Shown here: positions 1-9,374 of the stretch, one piece after another
Layout of the letters: every line of letters begins with the position of its first letter
Position numbering within the stretch: the first letter of the stretch is position 1
DNA from: Tenacibaculum sp. M341
GTDB taxonomy: Bacteria > Bacteroidota > Bacteroidia > Flavobacteriales > Flavobacteriaceae
Assembly (NCBI RefSeq): GCF_004337695.1
Contig: NZ_SJXJ01000010.1
Location: forward strand, 183,716-247,715
DNA: 64,000 bases
Direction of reading: 5' to 3'
Program-made: the position numbers and the translations under genes
The notes under the pieces: generated by a model
What the model was told of the DNA's origin: nothing
The model's input: the letters and a program-made list of their open reading frames with translations, nothing else
The model's database searches: none

Positions 1-46
1 TAGTTAAAAATGTATAATATTAAAATATACATATAAATATATATCA

Positions 47-83
47 AAAGGGATTGCTCTTAAGCAATCCCTTTATTATTTTT
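47..83 (+). terminator. Intrinsic terminator of a gene left of the window
   Basis: A perfect 12-bp inverted repeat (47-58 with 63-74, CTTA loop) is followed by a T-rich run. It ends transcription coming from a gene outside the left edge and isolates the imelysin operon that starts at 110. Confidence 0.85.
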
Positions 84-109
84 ACAGTCAAATTTAAAAC
101 CAAAATTTT

Positions 110-1246
110 ATGAAAAAAATAGTGTACATATTACCAATAGTCACACTTTTTTATTTTTTCTCTTGTTCCAGTGATGAAAAACCAGGTAATGGAGGAGATG
201 GTGAGGATAGTTTTAATCGAGTGAATTTAACAACAAGTTGGGTAAATAATTTATTATTACCAGCAACAAATGATTTTAAAACTAAAGTTACTACATTAAA
301 TACTTCAGTAGTAGCATTTGCAGATGCACCAGACGCAACCAAATTAACTAAAGTTAAAGCAGATTTATTTGAAGCTTATAAAGTTTGGCAACATGTTGAA
401 ATGTTTTTTTATGGATCTAGTTTTTCTTTAGATGTGAACAGTTATCCAGCAGATGTAAACAATATTACTTTAAATATTGATAGCACTACAGAAATTAATT
501 TAGACAGAACAGTTTTAAATTCTTCTCAAGGTTTACCAGCGTTAGATTATTTAGTAAATGGTTTAGAAGCTACCGAAGCTGATGTTTTAGTAAAATATAA
601 CGAAGCTAAATATCAAGATTATTTAAAATTATTGTCAGAGCGTTTAGTTACAATAACTACTAAAGTATTGGAAGATTTTGAAGCATCTAAAGAAGCTAAT
701 ATTAACAAAGTAGATAATACAATTAGTTCATATTTTAGTATTCAATTAAATGATTTTGTTCAGTATACAGAAAAATCATTTAGAGAAGCTAAAATAGCAA
801 CTCCTTCAGGAACTAGAAATAGAGATATCTTTCCAACGATTTCTGTTTCAGCAAGTCCTGAGTTTGTAGAGTCTTTATATAGTCCTCAAAATTCTAAAAT
901 ATTATATTTAGAAGCTTATGATGCTATTCAAGATTTTTATTACGGAAGAAGTTATACAGATAATGCTGATACTATAGGAATACAGGAGTATTTAAAATCT
1001 TTAGGAACTACTATTTTAGTAAACGGAGAAGATATTTCTTTAGATACTTATATTCAGCAGTTATTCCAGAACATAGATGCAGCGAATAACAATATTACAG
1101 ATAACTTTTTTGAGCAAACACAAGATTACAATCCTAATTTTGATAAAGCTTTTGATGCTATTCAAGAATATGTAGTAGCTGTAAAATCAAATGTTATAAA
1201 TGCATTTAATTTAACAATAGACTTTGCAGATAGTGATGGAGATTAA
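110..1246 (+). CDS. Imelysin-family lipoprotein
   Basis: This 378-residue protein has a lipoprotein signal (hydrophobic stretch ending in FSCSS, lipobox Cys about residue 19) followed by an acidic, Gly/Asp-rich linker. The all-helical body has the pattern of the imelysin / peptidase M75 family: an early AYKVWQHVEMFFYG segment and a GLPALDYLVNG segment where the family's conserved GxHxxE-like core lies. Imelysins are surface or periplasmic proteins linked to iron uptake; protease activity is doubtful for many members. It is first in a tightly overlapping operon with an HTTM membrane protein and a TonB receptor, which supports a metal-uptake role. The exact ligand cannot be read from the sequence. 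Start: ATG at 110, directly before the signal peptide. Confidence 0.85.
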   Translation: MKKIVYILPIVTLFYFFSCSSDEKPGNGGDGEDSFNRVNLTTSWVNNLLLPATNDFKTKVTTLNTSVVAFADAPDATKLTKVKADLFEAYKVWQHVEMFFYGSSFSLDVNSYPADVNNITLNIDSTTEINLDRTVLNSSQGLPALDYLVNGLEATEADVLVKYNEAKYQDYLKLLSERLVTITTKVLEDFEASKEANINKVDNTISSYFSIQLNDFVQYTEKSFREAKIATPSGTRNRDIFPTISVSASPEFVESLYSPQNSKILYLEAYDAIQDFYYGRSYTDNADTIGIQEYLKSLGTTILVNGEDISLDTYIQQLFQNIDAANNNITDNFFEQTQDYNPNFDKAFDAIQEYVVAVKSNVINAFNLTIDFADSDGD

Positions 1247-2600
1247 TAAATACGTTAATCAATATCTAAATAAAAAATCAAGAGCGGCTACATTAGCCGC
1301 TTTTCGTATATTATTTGGAGTTTTAATGATGTTTAGCCTTGTCCGATTTTTATACAAAGGTTGGGTATACAAATTCTATATTGCTCCAAACTTTCATTTT
1401 AAATACTACGGATTCTCTTGGGTAGTAACCTGGGGAGAGTATACTTATATTTTATTTGCAATAGCTATTATTGCTTGTATTGGTATTATTATAGGCTTTA
1501 AATATCGATTGTCTATTATTCTATTTTTTTTATCGTTCACATATATAGAGTTGATTGATAAAACTACCTACTTAAACCATTATTATTTTATAAGTGTTTT
1601 AAGTTTTTTATTATGCTTTTTACCTTTAAATGTTACCTATTCTTTAGATGCGTATTTCAAAAAAGAATCATATAAATATGTTCCGTCATGGACAGTAGAT
1701 TCTATTAAACTTTTAATAGGTATAGTATATTTTTATGCGGGTTTAGCTAAATTAAATTCAGATTGGTTATTAAGAGCACAACCATTAAAAATATGGTTAT
1801 CTTCAAAAACAGATTTTCCTGTTATTGGTAGATTTATGAATGATACTTGGTTCCATTATTTAATGAGTTGGAGCGGAGCTCTGTATGATTTAACCATACC
1901 ATTTTTATTATTAATTAGAAAAACAAGACCTTTTGCTTTCTTCTTAGTTGTTATTTTTCACATATTTACTCGTCTACTATTCCCAATCGGAGTGTTTCCG
2001 TATGTAATGATATGTGTAACACTTATTTTTTTTAGTGGAGAATTACATGAGAAATCCTTAAAAAAAATTACAGATATATTGCGTATTAAGTTTAGTGTTA
2101 ATACGGTAAGAGATGTATATTTGCCGAAGATTTACAAAAAAATATTTTTTGTTGTCTGTTTATTTTTAGGAATACAATTAATAGTGCCTTTTAGATATTT
2201 ATTATATCCCGATGAATTGTTTTGGACAGAGGAAGGATATCGTTTTTCTTGGAGAGTAATGTTAATTGAAAAAGCAGGATACACCGCGTTTAGGGTATTA
2301 AAATATGATACAGGTAATAGTTTTAAGGTAAATGATAGTTATTTTTTAAATGTGTTTCAGCAGAAACAAATGACTACACAACCTGATTTTATTATTGAGT
2401 ATGCTCATTTTTTAGGGGAACATTATAAAAAAGAGCTTAAAACTGAAAATATAGGAATTTTTGTAGAAGGTTACATTTCATTAAATGGAAGAGTAAGTAA
2501 ACCTTTTATAGATCCTACTATTGATTTACTAAAAGTAGAAGACAACTTCAAACATAAAAATTGGATTTTACCATTTAAAGATGAGATTAAAGGCTTATAA
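1236..2600 (+). CDS. HTTM-domain multipass membrane protein
   Basis: About 454 residues with numerous hydrophobic segments (roughly residues 20-35, 60-85, 90-105, 115-130, 155-175, 215-260, 305-325) and a soluble C-terminal part. The pattern matches HTTM proteins, the horizontally transferred transmembrane domain related to vitamin-K gamma-carboxylase, including the YFYAGLAKLNSDWLL segment. I chose ATG 1236 over the in-frame TTG at 1224. It still overlaps the imelysin gene by 11 nt, so translational coupling is likely. It also overlaps the start of the downstream TonB receptor by 20 nt. The biochemical activity of bacterial HTTM proteins is unknown; position suggests a partner role in substrate acquisition or in modifying the receptor system. 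Confidence 0.82.
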   Translation: MEINKYVNQYLNKKSRAATLAAFRILFGVLMMFSLVRFLYKGWVYKFYIAPNFHFKYYGFSWVVTWGEYTYILFAIAIIACIGIIIGFKYRLSIILFFLSFTYIELIDKTTYLNHYYFISVLSFLLCFLPLNVTYSLDAYFKKESYKYVPSWTVDSIKLLIGIVYFYAGLAKLNSDWLLRAQPLKIWLSSKTDFPVIGRFMNDTWFHYLMSWSGALYDLTIPFLLLIRKTRPFAFFLVVIFHIFTRLLFPIGVFPYVMICVTLIFFSGELHEKSLKKITDILRIKFSVNTVRDVYLPKIYKKIFFVVCLFLGIQLIVPFRYLLYPDELFWTEEGYRFSWRVMLIEKAGYTAFRVLKYDTGNSFKVNDSYFLNVFQQKQMTTQPDFIIEYAHFLGEHYKKELKTENIGIFVEGYISLNGRVSKPFIDPTIDLLKVEDNFKHKNWILPFKDEIKGL

Positions 2601-5085
2601 TTTTTTACTACTTTTTTATTTAACACTAACCACATACGCTTTTCAAAGTAATAACGTACAAGTAATAGATGCAGGAACATCAAAGCCTATTTTAGGAGTA
2701 GAAGTGTACACTAAAGCAGGTAATTTTATTGGTACTACTAACGATGCAGGAAAGGTAAGTTTAGTTAGTCTAAAAAATAACACAAAATATAGAATAGTTT
2801 TTTTTGAGTACAATTATAAAACTTATGAAACCGAAATTACTGTTGGAAAAACTAACAGTTTGGTTGTTAAAATGGAACCTTTAAGTAATGTACTTTCAGA
2901 AGTAGTTTTAGGGTACAAGAAAAGACAAGCATTTGGTTTAACCACCTTAAAACCTGTAGAAGGAACACATATTTACGCAGGAAAAAAATCAGAAGTTGTA
3001 TTATTAGATCAAGAAATAGCAAATAAATCTGTAAATAATGCACGTCAGATTTATGCTAAAGTAGCCGGACTTAATATTTATGATAGCAATGATGGAGGTT
3101 TACAGTTAAGTATTGGAGGTAGAGGATTAGACCCAAATAGAACAGCCAATTTTAATACTCGTCAGAACGATTATGATATTAGTGCAGACGTATTAGGATA
3201 TCCTGAAAGTTATTACACACCACCAACAGAAGCGTTAGAGAAAATTCAGGTGATAAGAGGAGCTGCTTCTCTACAATATGGAACACAGTTTGGAGGTTTG
3301 ATAAATTTTGTAACAAAGAAACCTAATCCAGATAAACCATTCGAAATTATTTCTAGAAGTTCAATAGGTAGTTTCAATCTATTTACAAACTTTACAAGCG
3401 TTAGTGGAACAGCCAATAAATTAAGTTACTACGCATATTATAATTACAAGCAAGGAGATAGCTTTAGACCAAATTCAGGATTTGACTCTAAAAATGCATT
3501 TGCACATGTAGGGTATAAGTTTAATGATAAAACAAAAATTGAAGCAGAAGTAAGTCATTTAAATTATTTAGCACAGCAGGCAGGAGGACTTTCAGATGTT
3601 CAGTTTTTAGAAGATCCAAGGCAAAGTTATAGAACAAGAAATTGGTTTGCTGTTAACTGGAATTTATTCAATTTAAAGTTAGAGCATAAATTTTCAGATA
3701 AAGTAAGTGGTACACTTAGTTTATTTGCGTTAGATGCTTCAAGAAAAGCCATTGGTTTTAGAAGAATTGAAGTGATAAGAAATGGAAATAATTTTGTGGT
3801 AAATGAAAATCCAGACATTTTTGGTCCAGATGAAACAGATGGGTTTGGTAATTTTGATTTCGAAAGAGATTTATTAGTGGGGAATTTTAAAAACTACGGA
3901 GCAGAAGCCAGAGTAATTACTAAATATGATATTAAAAATCAACCCGCTGTTTTATTATTAGGAGCTAAGTTTTATAGAGCAAATAACACTTCTCAACAAG
4001 GACCAGGAAGTAAAGGTTCAGATGCAAATTTTACATTTAAAACAGATGAATTTCCTTTTTACCCAAATCAGAATAAGTTTGAATACCCTAACTTAAATGC
4101 ATCATTTTTTGGTGAAAATATTTTTAATATAACTGATGAATTATCGGTTACACCAGGTTTTAGATTTGAATATATTAAAACAGAATCTATTGGTGAATAT
4201 TTAGAGCGAGGAAGTATTCAAGGAAGTAATCCAATTGTTACGTTTACGCCAGATAATAATGTATTAGATAGAAACTTTTTATTACTAGGAGTTGGTGTAA
4301 GTTATAAACCAGAAAACTATTTTGAAACGTATTTTAATTTTTCACAAAACTATAGGTCAGTAACTTTTTCAGATATTAGAAATATCAATCCTTCATTTAT
4401 AGTTGATCCAAGCATAAAAGATGAAACAGGCTATTCTATTGATTTAGGAGTAAGAGGAAAGCTACAAAAGATTATTTCTTACGATGTAAACATCTTTTCA
4501 TTGTTATACGATAATAGAATAGGACAGGTATTTAGTAGCGAACCTCCATACAGAGGACAATGGGTACGAGGAAATATAGGAAAAGCTTCTATTTACGGAT
4601 TAGAATCTTTGGTGCAGTGGAATCTTAAGGAAACTTTTTTCGAAGAAAATGACAATTTAAAATTAGACGTGTTTTCAAACTTTGCATACACAACTTCAGA
4701 ATACAGTAGTAATACAAGCGAAAGTGTGGATGGTAATAAAGTTGAATTTATTCCTGAAGTGAATTTTAAAACAGGAGTATCTTTTGGATATGGAAACTTA
4801 CTAACATCGTTACAGTATTCATATTTATCAGAACAATTTACAGATGCTACAAACTCAGAATACAATCCTTTAAATAACGATAGAGTAGATGGAGCAATAC
4901 CTTCTTATGATATATTAGATTTTTCAGCATCGTATTCATTTACAGAAAATATAAAATTAGAAGCAGGAGTAAATAACTTATTAGACAATTCTTATTTTAC
5001 AAGAAGAGCTACAGGGTATCCAGGACCTGGAATTATTCCTTCTGCACCAAGAAATTGGTATACAACATTACAATTTAAGTTTTAG
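2581..5085 (+). CDS. TonB-dependent outer-membrane receptor
   Basis: This 834-residue protein has a signal peptide (about residues 1-21), a carboxypeptidase-regulatory-like domain (about 26-95), a TonB plug with the typical IQVIRGAASLQYGTQFGG segment about residues 221-240, and a long beta-barrel ending in an aromatic residue (QFKF). The plug and barrel resemble FecA-type receptors for iron chelates. It is the last gene of the imelysin-HTTM-receptor operon, with its start codon inside the HTTM gene. Known of the family: energised import of siderophores, citrate-iron or other large ligands across the outer membrane. The iron assignment comes from family and context; no Fur box was identified with confidence. 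Confidence 0.9.
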   Translation: MRLKAYNFLLLFYLTLTTYAFQSNNVQVIDAGTSKPILGVEVYTKAGNFIGTTNDAGKVSLVSLKNNTKYRIVFFEYNYKTYETEITVGKTNSLVVKMEPLSNVLSEVVLGYKKRQAFGLTTLKPVEGTHIYAGKKSEVVLLDQEIANKSVNNARQIYAKVAGLNIYDSNDGGLQLSIGGRGLDPNRTANFNTRQNDYDISADVLGYPESYYTPPTEALEKIQVIRGAASLQYGTQFGGLINFVTKKPNPDKPFEIISRSSIGSFNLFTNFTSVSGTANKLSYYAYYNYKQGDSFRPNSGFDSKNAFAHVGYKFNDKTKIEAEVSHLNYLAQQAGGLSDVQFLEDPRQSYRTRNWFAVNWNLFNLKLEHKFSDKVSGTLSLFALDASRKAIGFRRIEVIRNGNNFVVNENPDIFGPDETDGFGNFDFERDLLVGNFKNYGAEARVITKYDIKNQPAVLLLGAKFYRANNTSQQGPGSKGSDANFTFKTDEFPFYPNQNKFEYPNLNASFFGENIFNITDELSVTPGFRFEYIKTESIGEYLERGSIQGSNPIVTFTPDNNVLDRNFLLLGVGVSYKPENYFETYFNFSQNYRSVTFSDIRNINPSFIVDPSIKDETGYSIDLGVRGKLQKIISYDVNIFSLLYDNRIGQVFSSEPPYRGQWVRGNIGKASIYGLESLVQWNLKETFFEENDNLKLDVFSNFAYTTSEYSSNTSESVDGNKVEFIPEVNFKTGVSFGYGNLLTSLQYSYLSEQFTDATNSEYNPLNNDRVDGAIPSYDILDFSASYSFTENIKLEAGVNNLLDNSYFTRRATGYPGPGIIPSAPRNWYTTLQFKF

Positions 5086-5104
5086 AATAAATCTAAATAG
5101 GATG

Positions 5105-5139
5105 AAAGCTTACAATCATTCGGTTGTAAGCTTTTTTTT
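5105..5139 (+). terminator. Intrinsic terminator of the imelysin-receptor operon
   Basis: A 13-bp stem (5105-5117 with 5122-5134, one G-T pair) ends in an eight-T run, 20 nt after the receptor stop codon. Confidence 0.9.
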
Positions 5140-5280
5140 GTTGTAAATTTATATTAAAAATATTTTTGTGTGTACATGGTTGATTATTAATGTACTTACA
5201 AGCTTATTTTTGTTTTCTTTTTAGAAAAATGTTATAGTATAAATTCAAGTATTTGTAACTCATAATTTAAAAATTGAATA

Positions 5281-6003
5281 ATGATGTTAAAGCCTGTAAA
5301 CCTTCAAGATAAATTAGTAAATGTAAGAAATAGAGAAATTAAAGATGCAGATATAGAATCTTGGATTCATGATATTTTTGCAGATTTAGATAAGGCAAGA
5401 GAAACTACAAAACAAAAACTATCTAGTCCAGATCATATTAATAACAATTATTTTAATATTGATGAAGTTGATCCTAATGCAATTTTTCACATTAATCAAA
5501 TTAAAAAGCTGTGTATAGATTACAGATTACGTTTTTTAGATACATCTTTATTTAAAGGGGAATATCCAGAAGAAGCTATTACAAAAATTCATGAGTTAGA
5601 AAGAATCCATGATACAAAGTTAGATGGATTTAAGATTATAGCTCCCTCTGTATTATTCCGATTAAAAAAAGCAGATGATCCTGTACTTTTTGCCCCAATG
5701 GGAAACGATTATTATTATTTAATTCACAAATGGGGTAACGATTTGCATCCGCTTAGAAGATTAAAGTTCTGGTGTATTAAAGATGTTGATAATTATATTT
5801 TCACGCTAGTTTTAGTAAGTTTTATTCTATCGTTACTTTCTCATACTTTTTTCTTTAGAGAACAAAGTAACTTTACATACTTTATAGTTTTATTTATGTT
5901 TTACTTTAAAGGTGCTGTAGGTTTAAGCTTACTATACGGTATTTCTTTAGGTAAAAATTTCAATAAATACATTTGGCAAAGTAAATATGATAAGGTTTCT
6001 TAA
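5281..6003 (+). CDS. Uncharacterised protein with two C-terminal membrane segments
   Basis: The product has 240 residues. About 165 soluble, charged residues are followed by two strongly hydrophobic segments (about 172-192 and 199-222), which suggests a cytoplasmic domain anchored by a C-terminal hairpin. I do not recognise the family. It is a single-gene unit between the receptor-operon terminator and a convergent gene that ends 6 bp away. Two adjacent ATGs (5281 and 5284) could start translation; the first is used here. Confidence 0.7.
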   Translation: MMLKPVNLQDKLVNVRNREIKDADIESWIHDIFADLDKARETTKQKLSSPDHINNNYFNIDEVDPNAIFHINQIKKLCIDYRLRFLDTSLFKGEYPEEAITKIHELERIHDTKLDGFKIIAPSVLFRLKKADDPVLFAPMGNDYYYLIHKWGNDLHPLRRLKFWCIKDVDNYIFTLVLVSFILSLLSHTFFFREQSNFTYFIVLFMFYFKGAVGLSLLYGISLGKNFNKYIWQSKYDKVS

Positions 6004-6008
6004 AAATT

Positions 6009-7805
6009 TTATTTAGTACTAAAAGAACTCAATGAGTATTTAAATACTAATCCAATATCTAATTGTTTGATGAAGTTTTTAGCCTGATCAGTATTGGTAT
6101 TAAAAATATCATTTGCTTGGAAAAAAACTCCACCAGTAATAGTGTTTTTATTTACGTTAAAAGCATACAACCCTAAGCCTATAGATGTATTGGGGTTATA
6201 TAGAACAGAATTACTATAAAAGTGATGTCTGAAATATGGATTTATGTTTAAAAACAGATCGTCATCCTGTTTTTGGTAATTGAATTTACTTTTATCCTTT
6301 AATGAAATTAAACCAACATAATCAGCACTAATCTGATAGTCATCAAAACGATCATAAGTTCCTGAAATAGCAGTTATAGAGCTAGATGCTTCAAGACTAG
6401 GTGTTACAGTATTGTCAATGATTTTAAATTCAAAGGTTCTTGGTCTTAATAAATTAGAATTATCAGTATAGCTTTTAGATATATTAACACCTATAAAATT
6501 ATAAGATTTAAACTGATGCGACCAACCTAATTCAAATTGAGTGCCTTGAAAACCTCTTTCAGCAAAGCGTTCTTTTATAGTATTTGCTCCATTATTTAAA
6601 TCATACAAAAAAGTTCTTCCCGTAAAACCACCTTTAAAGTAGAATGAATGTTTATTGTAATGAAGTATTCTATTATATAGATTATTAATTTCATTCATAT
6701 TATTTTCTTTTGTTAGAAGGTATAAATGGTACTCTTCAAATAACGAAATAAGTTCAGAATGAGATGATTGTTTTTGCTTAGATAAATAATTCAATTCACT
6801 TTTAGTATACATTTTAAAAGTTATTATTTCTTTCTTTAAATTTTTCCAAGTATTTATCTCTAAATATTTATTTAGATCTTCTTTTAGTACAATTTTTTTG
6901 AACCTACTATTATCTTTTGATAGACTATTAATTTCAGATTGTATGTTTATGATTTCACTTCTAAGCTCTTCTATATCAATATCTGTTAAGTTTTCTAAAT
7001 CAGGATACTTATTGTTTTCAAATTTGGAAACTACTGCATCAACTTTATTAAAGCAATAATCTAATACCAATGCTTGATTTTTTAGTTCATTAACACGATC
7101 AGCTATTTTAAAGTTAGTTTTTAAATCTGGATCATTAATTCTAGCCTTTATTTCTTTAATCTGATTTTTTACATTACCAATAGAAGCAAAAACAAGAAAT
7201 TTACTTTTTTGATTATTGGTAATTTCACCATTCAAAGCCATTTGATCAACCAGTTCAATTATATCTGAAGTTAATTCGTGCTCTTTATCTGATCTTTTTT
7301 TGAACTCAATTTTTTGCGAAACATATTCACTTAAGTGTTTTCGATTATATTTCTTAGATTTAAAATAATAACCCAACGTACCATTTATTTTTGCAGAATT
7401 AGCTAAAAGTTCATTATCAAAAATAAAAGCAACTCCATTTTTAGAACTACCAGTTAGCTCAAATCCATATAAAGCATAAGAGTTTTCTTTTTGGTATTTA
7501 TTTTCATCTTTTCTCCATGTATAATCAACACATTGTTCGGTTTTAATAAGATCATTGTTTTCATTTAAAAAACATTTAGCAATACTAGCTTCATCATTGT
7601 TAATTGGTTTTTTACGCACTCTTTTCAATTGATTAAATGATAATGAAATAATATTGTTATTTCCATCGATATTTAAGTTTGAAACCGGAAAAACTATAGT
7701 ACTGAAACCATTAGCATCTTGTCCAAAAGCTTGTGCATTTATTAACTGTTTTGAAAGTAATAAGAATGCACCTAAAACGATATAAGTTAGTTTATTTGTA
7801 TTCAA
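6009..7805 (-). CDS. Exported protein with coiled coil and C-terminal barrel-like domain
   Basis: A 598-residue protein starting with a signal peptide (hydrophobic residues 6-24). The middle (about 150-370) is highly charged and helical with repeated Lys/Glu/Asn, consistent with coiled coil. The last 200 residues alternate hydrophobic and polar residues with aromatic turns (FRHHFYSNSVLYNP, GLGLYAF) and look like an outer-membrane beta-barrel. The family is not recognised. It overlaps the upstream membrane gene by 14 nt, so the two probably form a translationally coupled envelope pair. Confidence 0.7.
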   Translation of the reverse strand: MNTNKLTYIVLGAFLLLSKQLINAQAFGQDANGFSTIVFPVSNLNIDGNNNIISLSFNQLKRVRKKPINNDEASIAKCFLNENNDLIKTEQCVDYTWRKDENKYQKENSYALYGFELTGSSKNGVAFIFDNELLANSAKINGTLGYYFKSKKYNRKHLSEYVSQKIEFKKRSDKEHELTSDIIELVDQMALNGEITNNQKSKFLVFASIGNVKNQIKEIKARINDPDLKTNFKIADRVNELKNQALVLDYCFNKVDAVVSKFENNKYPDLENLTDIDIEELRSEIINIQSEINSLSKDNSRFKKIVLKEDLNKYLEINTWKNLKKEIITFKMYTKSELNYLSKQKQSSHSELISLFEEYHLYLLTKENNMNEINNLYNRILHYNKHSFYFKGGFTGRTFLYDLNNGANTIKERFAERGFQGTQFELGWSHQFKSYNFIGVNISKSYTDNSNLLRPRTFEFKIIDNTVTPSLEASSSITAISGTYDRFDDYQISADYVGLISLKDKSKFNYQKQDDDLFLNINPYFRHHFYSNSVLYNPNTSIGLGLYAFNVNKNTITGGVFFQANDIFNTNTDQAKNFIKQLDIGLVFKYSLSSFSTK

Positions 7806-8574
7806 TTCTAAAAAAGCTTTTATTTCCTTGACTTTCTAAAGGAGTGTTAGACATTTTCATTTCGTTATAATCATTATCTCTAATGTTAGTAGCGGTAAAT
7901 TTCCAAGGTTTAAAATTATCTCTATCAACTTCTACTTCTACAATATTTCCATAAACAAAAACAGAAGCAAAGCGTCCTTTTTTCTCATACTGAGTATTAC
8001 CGTCTATGTTAATAGAGTTAAAGTCATCTACTTCAATCTCATATTCAAAAGAGATTATTTTACCAGACTCAAAGACATTTAAAGACTCTTTTGCTAATTT
8101 TAAAGATCGGCTATTAGTAGACATAGCATTGATAGAAGATCCCGTTTCTGCTTTATCAAATCCGAAAGTTCCCATATTTGAATTCTTTGCAATTTCATTT
8201 TCAGAAAGAACAGCTTCTTGTATTCTAATTAAATGCTCTCTGTCTTTTGAAGCTTGTTTTTCAGCGTTCTGTTTGTCTTTTAAAGCCTTTTCTTTTTCTT
8301 GCTTTGACTTTTCAGCATTTTCTTCAGCATTTTTTTCTATACTTCTGCTTACATCTCGTCCAAATACATAACCAATAGCAGCAAAAACAATAGCTTCTAC
8401 ACCAGAAAAAAGAAATAGAAATCGACTCCAATACTTTTCATCAACTTCAATATAAAAAGTCAAAAAGACTATGAATATTAAGTAGAAAAAAAGTATTCCT
8501 ATAGCTAGTCTAAACTTAGATTTTTGTAAGAAATCAGTATTTGAAGATTTCTCTTTTGTTGAATTGTTCCCCAT
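7792..8574 (-). CDS. Uncharacterised membrane protein with coiled coil
   Basis: The 260-residue protein has two N-terminal membrane segments (about residues 22-45 and 50-70), then an Ala/Glu/Lys/Gln-rich coiled coil (about 78-125), then a soluble C-terminal domain with beta-like alternation (about 165-260). There is no signal peptide, so it is probably an inner-membrane protein with its C-terminal domain on one side. It lies immediately upstream of, and overlaps, the exported coiled-coil/barrel protein. I infer that the two act together across the envelope; the function is unknown. Confidence 0.7.
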   Translation of the reverse strand: MGNNSTKEKSSNTDFLQKSKFRLAIGILFFYLIFIVFLTFYIEVDEKYWSRFLFLFSGVEAIVFAAIGYVFGRDVSRSIEKNAEENAEKSKQEKEKALKDKQNAEKQASKDREHLIRIQEAVLSENEIAKNSNMGTFGFDKAETGSSINAMSTNSRSLKLAKESLNVFESGKIISFEYEIEVDDFNSINIDGNTQYEKKGRFASVFVYGNIVEVEVDRDNFKPWKFTATNIRDNDYNEMKMSNTPLESQGNKSFFRIEYK

Positions 8575-8835
8575 GTTAATTTATTTTTTTGATTATAGTA
8601 TTTGATAATATTCATTTGTTATGAATTTTTATCGCTACTAAATTATCATGACGATTGATGTAGTTTTATCCCTACAACTAGGTATTTATACTAAGTTCAA
8701 TTGAGAAATAACTCTAAATTTGGAACTTAATAGTTTTTTGTTGCATCTTTGCAATAGTTCATTGAAATGGTTCTAACAAATTTTATGAAATATGTAAGAC
8801 AATAGTGTTTTACATAATTTATAAATATTTAAAAG

Positions 8836-9123
8836 ATGAATTGGAAAATTCAAAAACTAAATAATGGTGAAACCATTATTTCAAAAGAACCCGGAAATTC
8901 TATGTTGCCTATTTTAAAATCTAAGCAACCTGTAAAATTAAAACCTATAACTTGGGAAGAATGCGAAGTTGGAGATATTGTATATTGTAAAGTTCGCGGA
9001 AATTGTTTTACACACCTTGTAAAAGGGAAAAATGCAAAAAGAGGTTTGTTAATAGGAAATAATCATGGTAGAATTAACGGATGGACTAAAAATGTGTATG
9101 GTATCGTAGTAGAAATACTTTAA
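8836..9123 (+). CDS. Small S24/S26 (LexA / signal-peptidase fold) protein
   Basis: The 95-residue protein contains the motif G-N-S-M-L-P (Ser about residue 22) that marks the nucleophile of S26/S24 Ser-Lys proteases, then the barrel segment EVGDIVYCKVRGNCFTHLV and NNHGRINGW. It has no membrane anchor and no DNA-binding domain, so it is neither a typical signal peptidase nor LexA. Stand-alone proteins of this size are common in Bacteroidetes and phages and remain poorly described. The general-base Lys is uncertain. An upstream TTTG / CATCTTTG pair about 8716-8758 could be its promoter. Confidence 0.72.
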   Translation: MNWKIQKLNNGETIISKEPGNSMLPILKSKQPVKLKPITWEECEVGDIVYCKVRGNCFTHLVKGKNAKRGLLIGNNHGRINGWTKNVYGIVVEIL

Positions 9124-9374
9124 ATGCCGTAGGCATTCTAAAAAGAAACATCAACTTAAGAGTGTAACACTCTAAATATATAATTGCTAATCTCATAACT
9201 AATCAAGTTTATAAAATTAAAAATATTCAGTTTAATACTGAGAAGTTTTTTTAATTTATAAATTTTAAAATTGAGATATTAAAAAAAGAAAAATAAGATA
9301 TTACTATTCACTTAATACTGAATTCTCTCTACTCAGTACTAATCTAAATAACATATTTATAAATTTTGATTGCT
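9124..9374. other. Hairpin-rich intergenic region before the repair island
   Basis: A 5-bp stem ATGCC/GGCAT touches the stop codon of the S24-like gene (9124-9136). Further on are a 7-bp stem AGAGTGT/ACACTCT (9159-9173), a TCAGT/ACTGA stem followed by a T run (about 9227-9252) and a 10-bp imperfect inverted repeat TTAATACTGA/TCAGTACTAA (about 9312-9345). The sequence TTAATACTGA occurs twice. The T-run hairpin could terminate transcription, and the last repeat could be an operator for the gene at 9375; neither is demonstrated. Confidence 0.45.

Noticed and set aside
1224-1235. TTG start for the HTTM gene
   Set aside because: ATG 1236 in the same frame gives the typical beginning; TTG would only lengthen the overlap with the imelysin gene.
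5105-5139. Riboswitch before the 5281 gene
   Set aside because: The structure is a simple terminator hairpin of the preceding operon.
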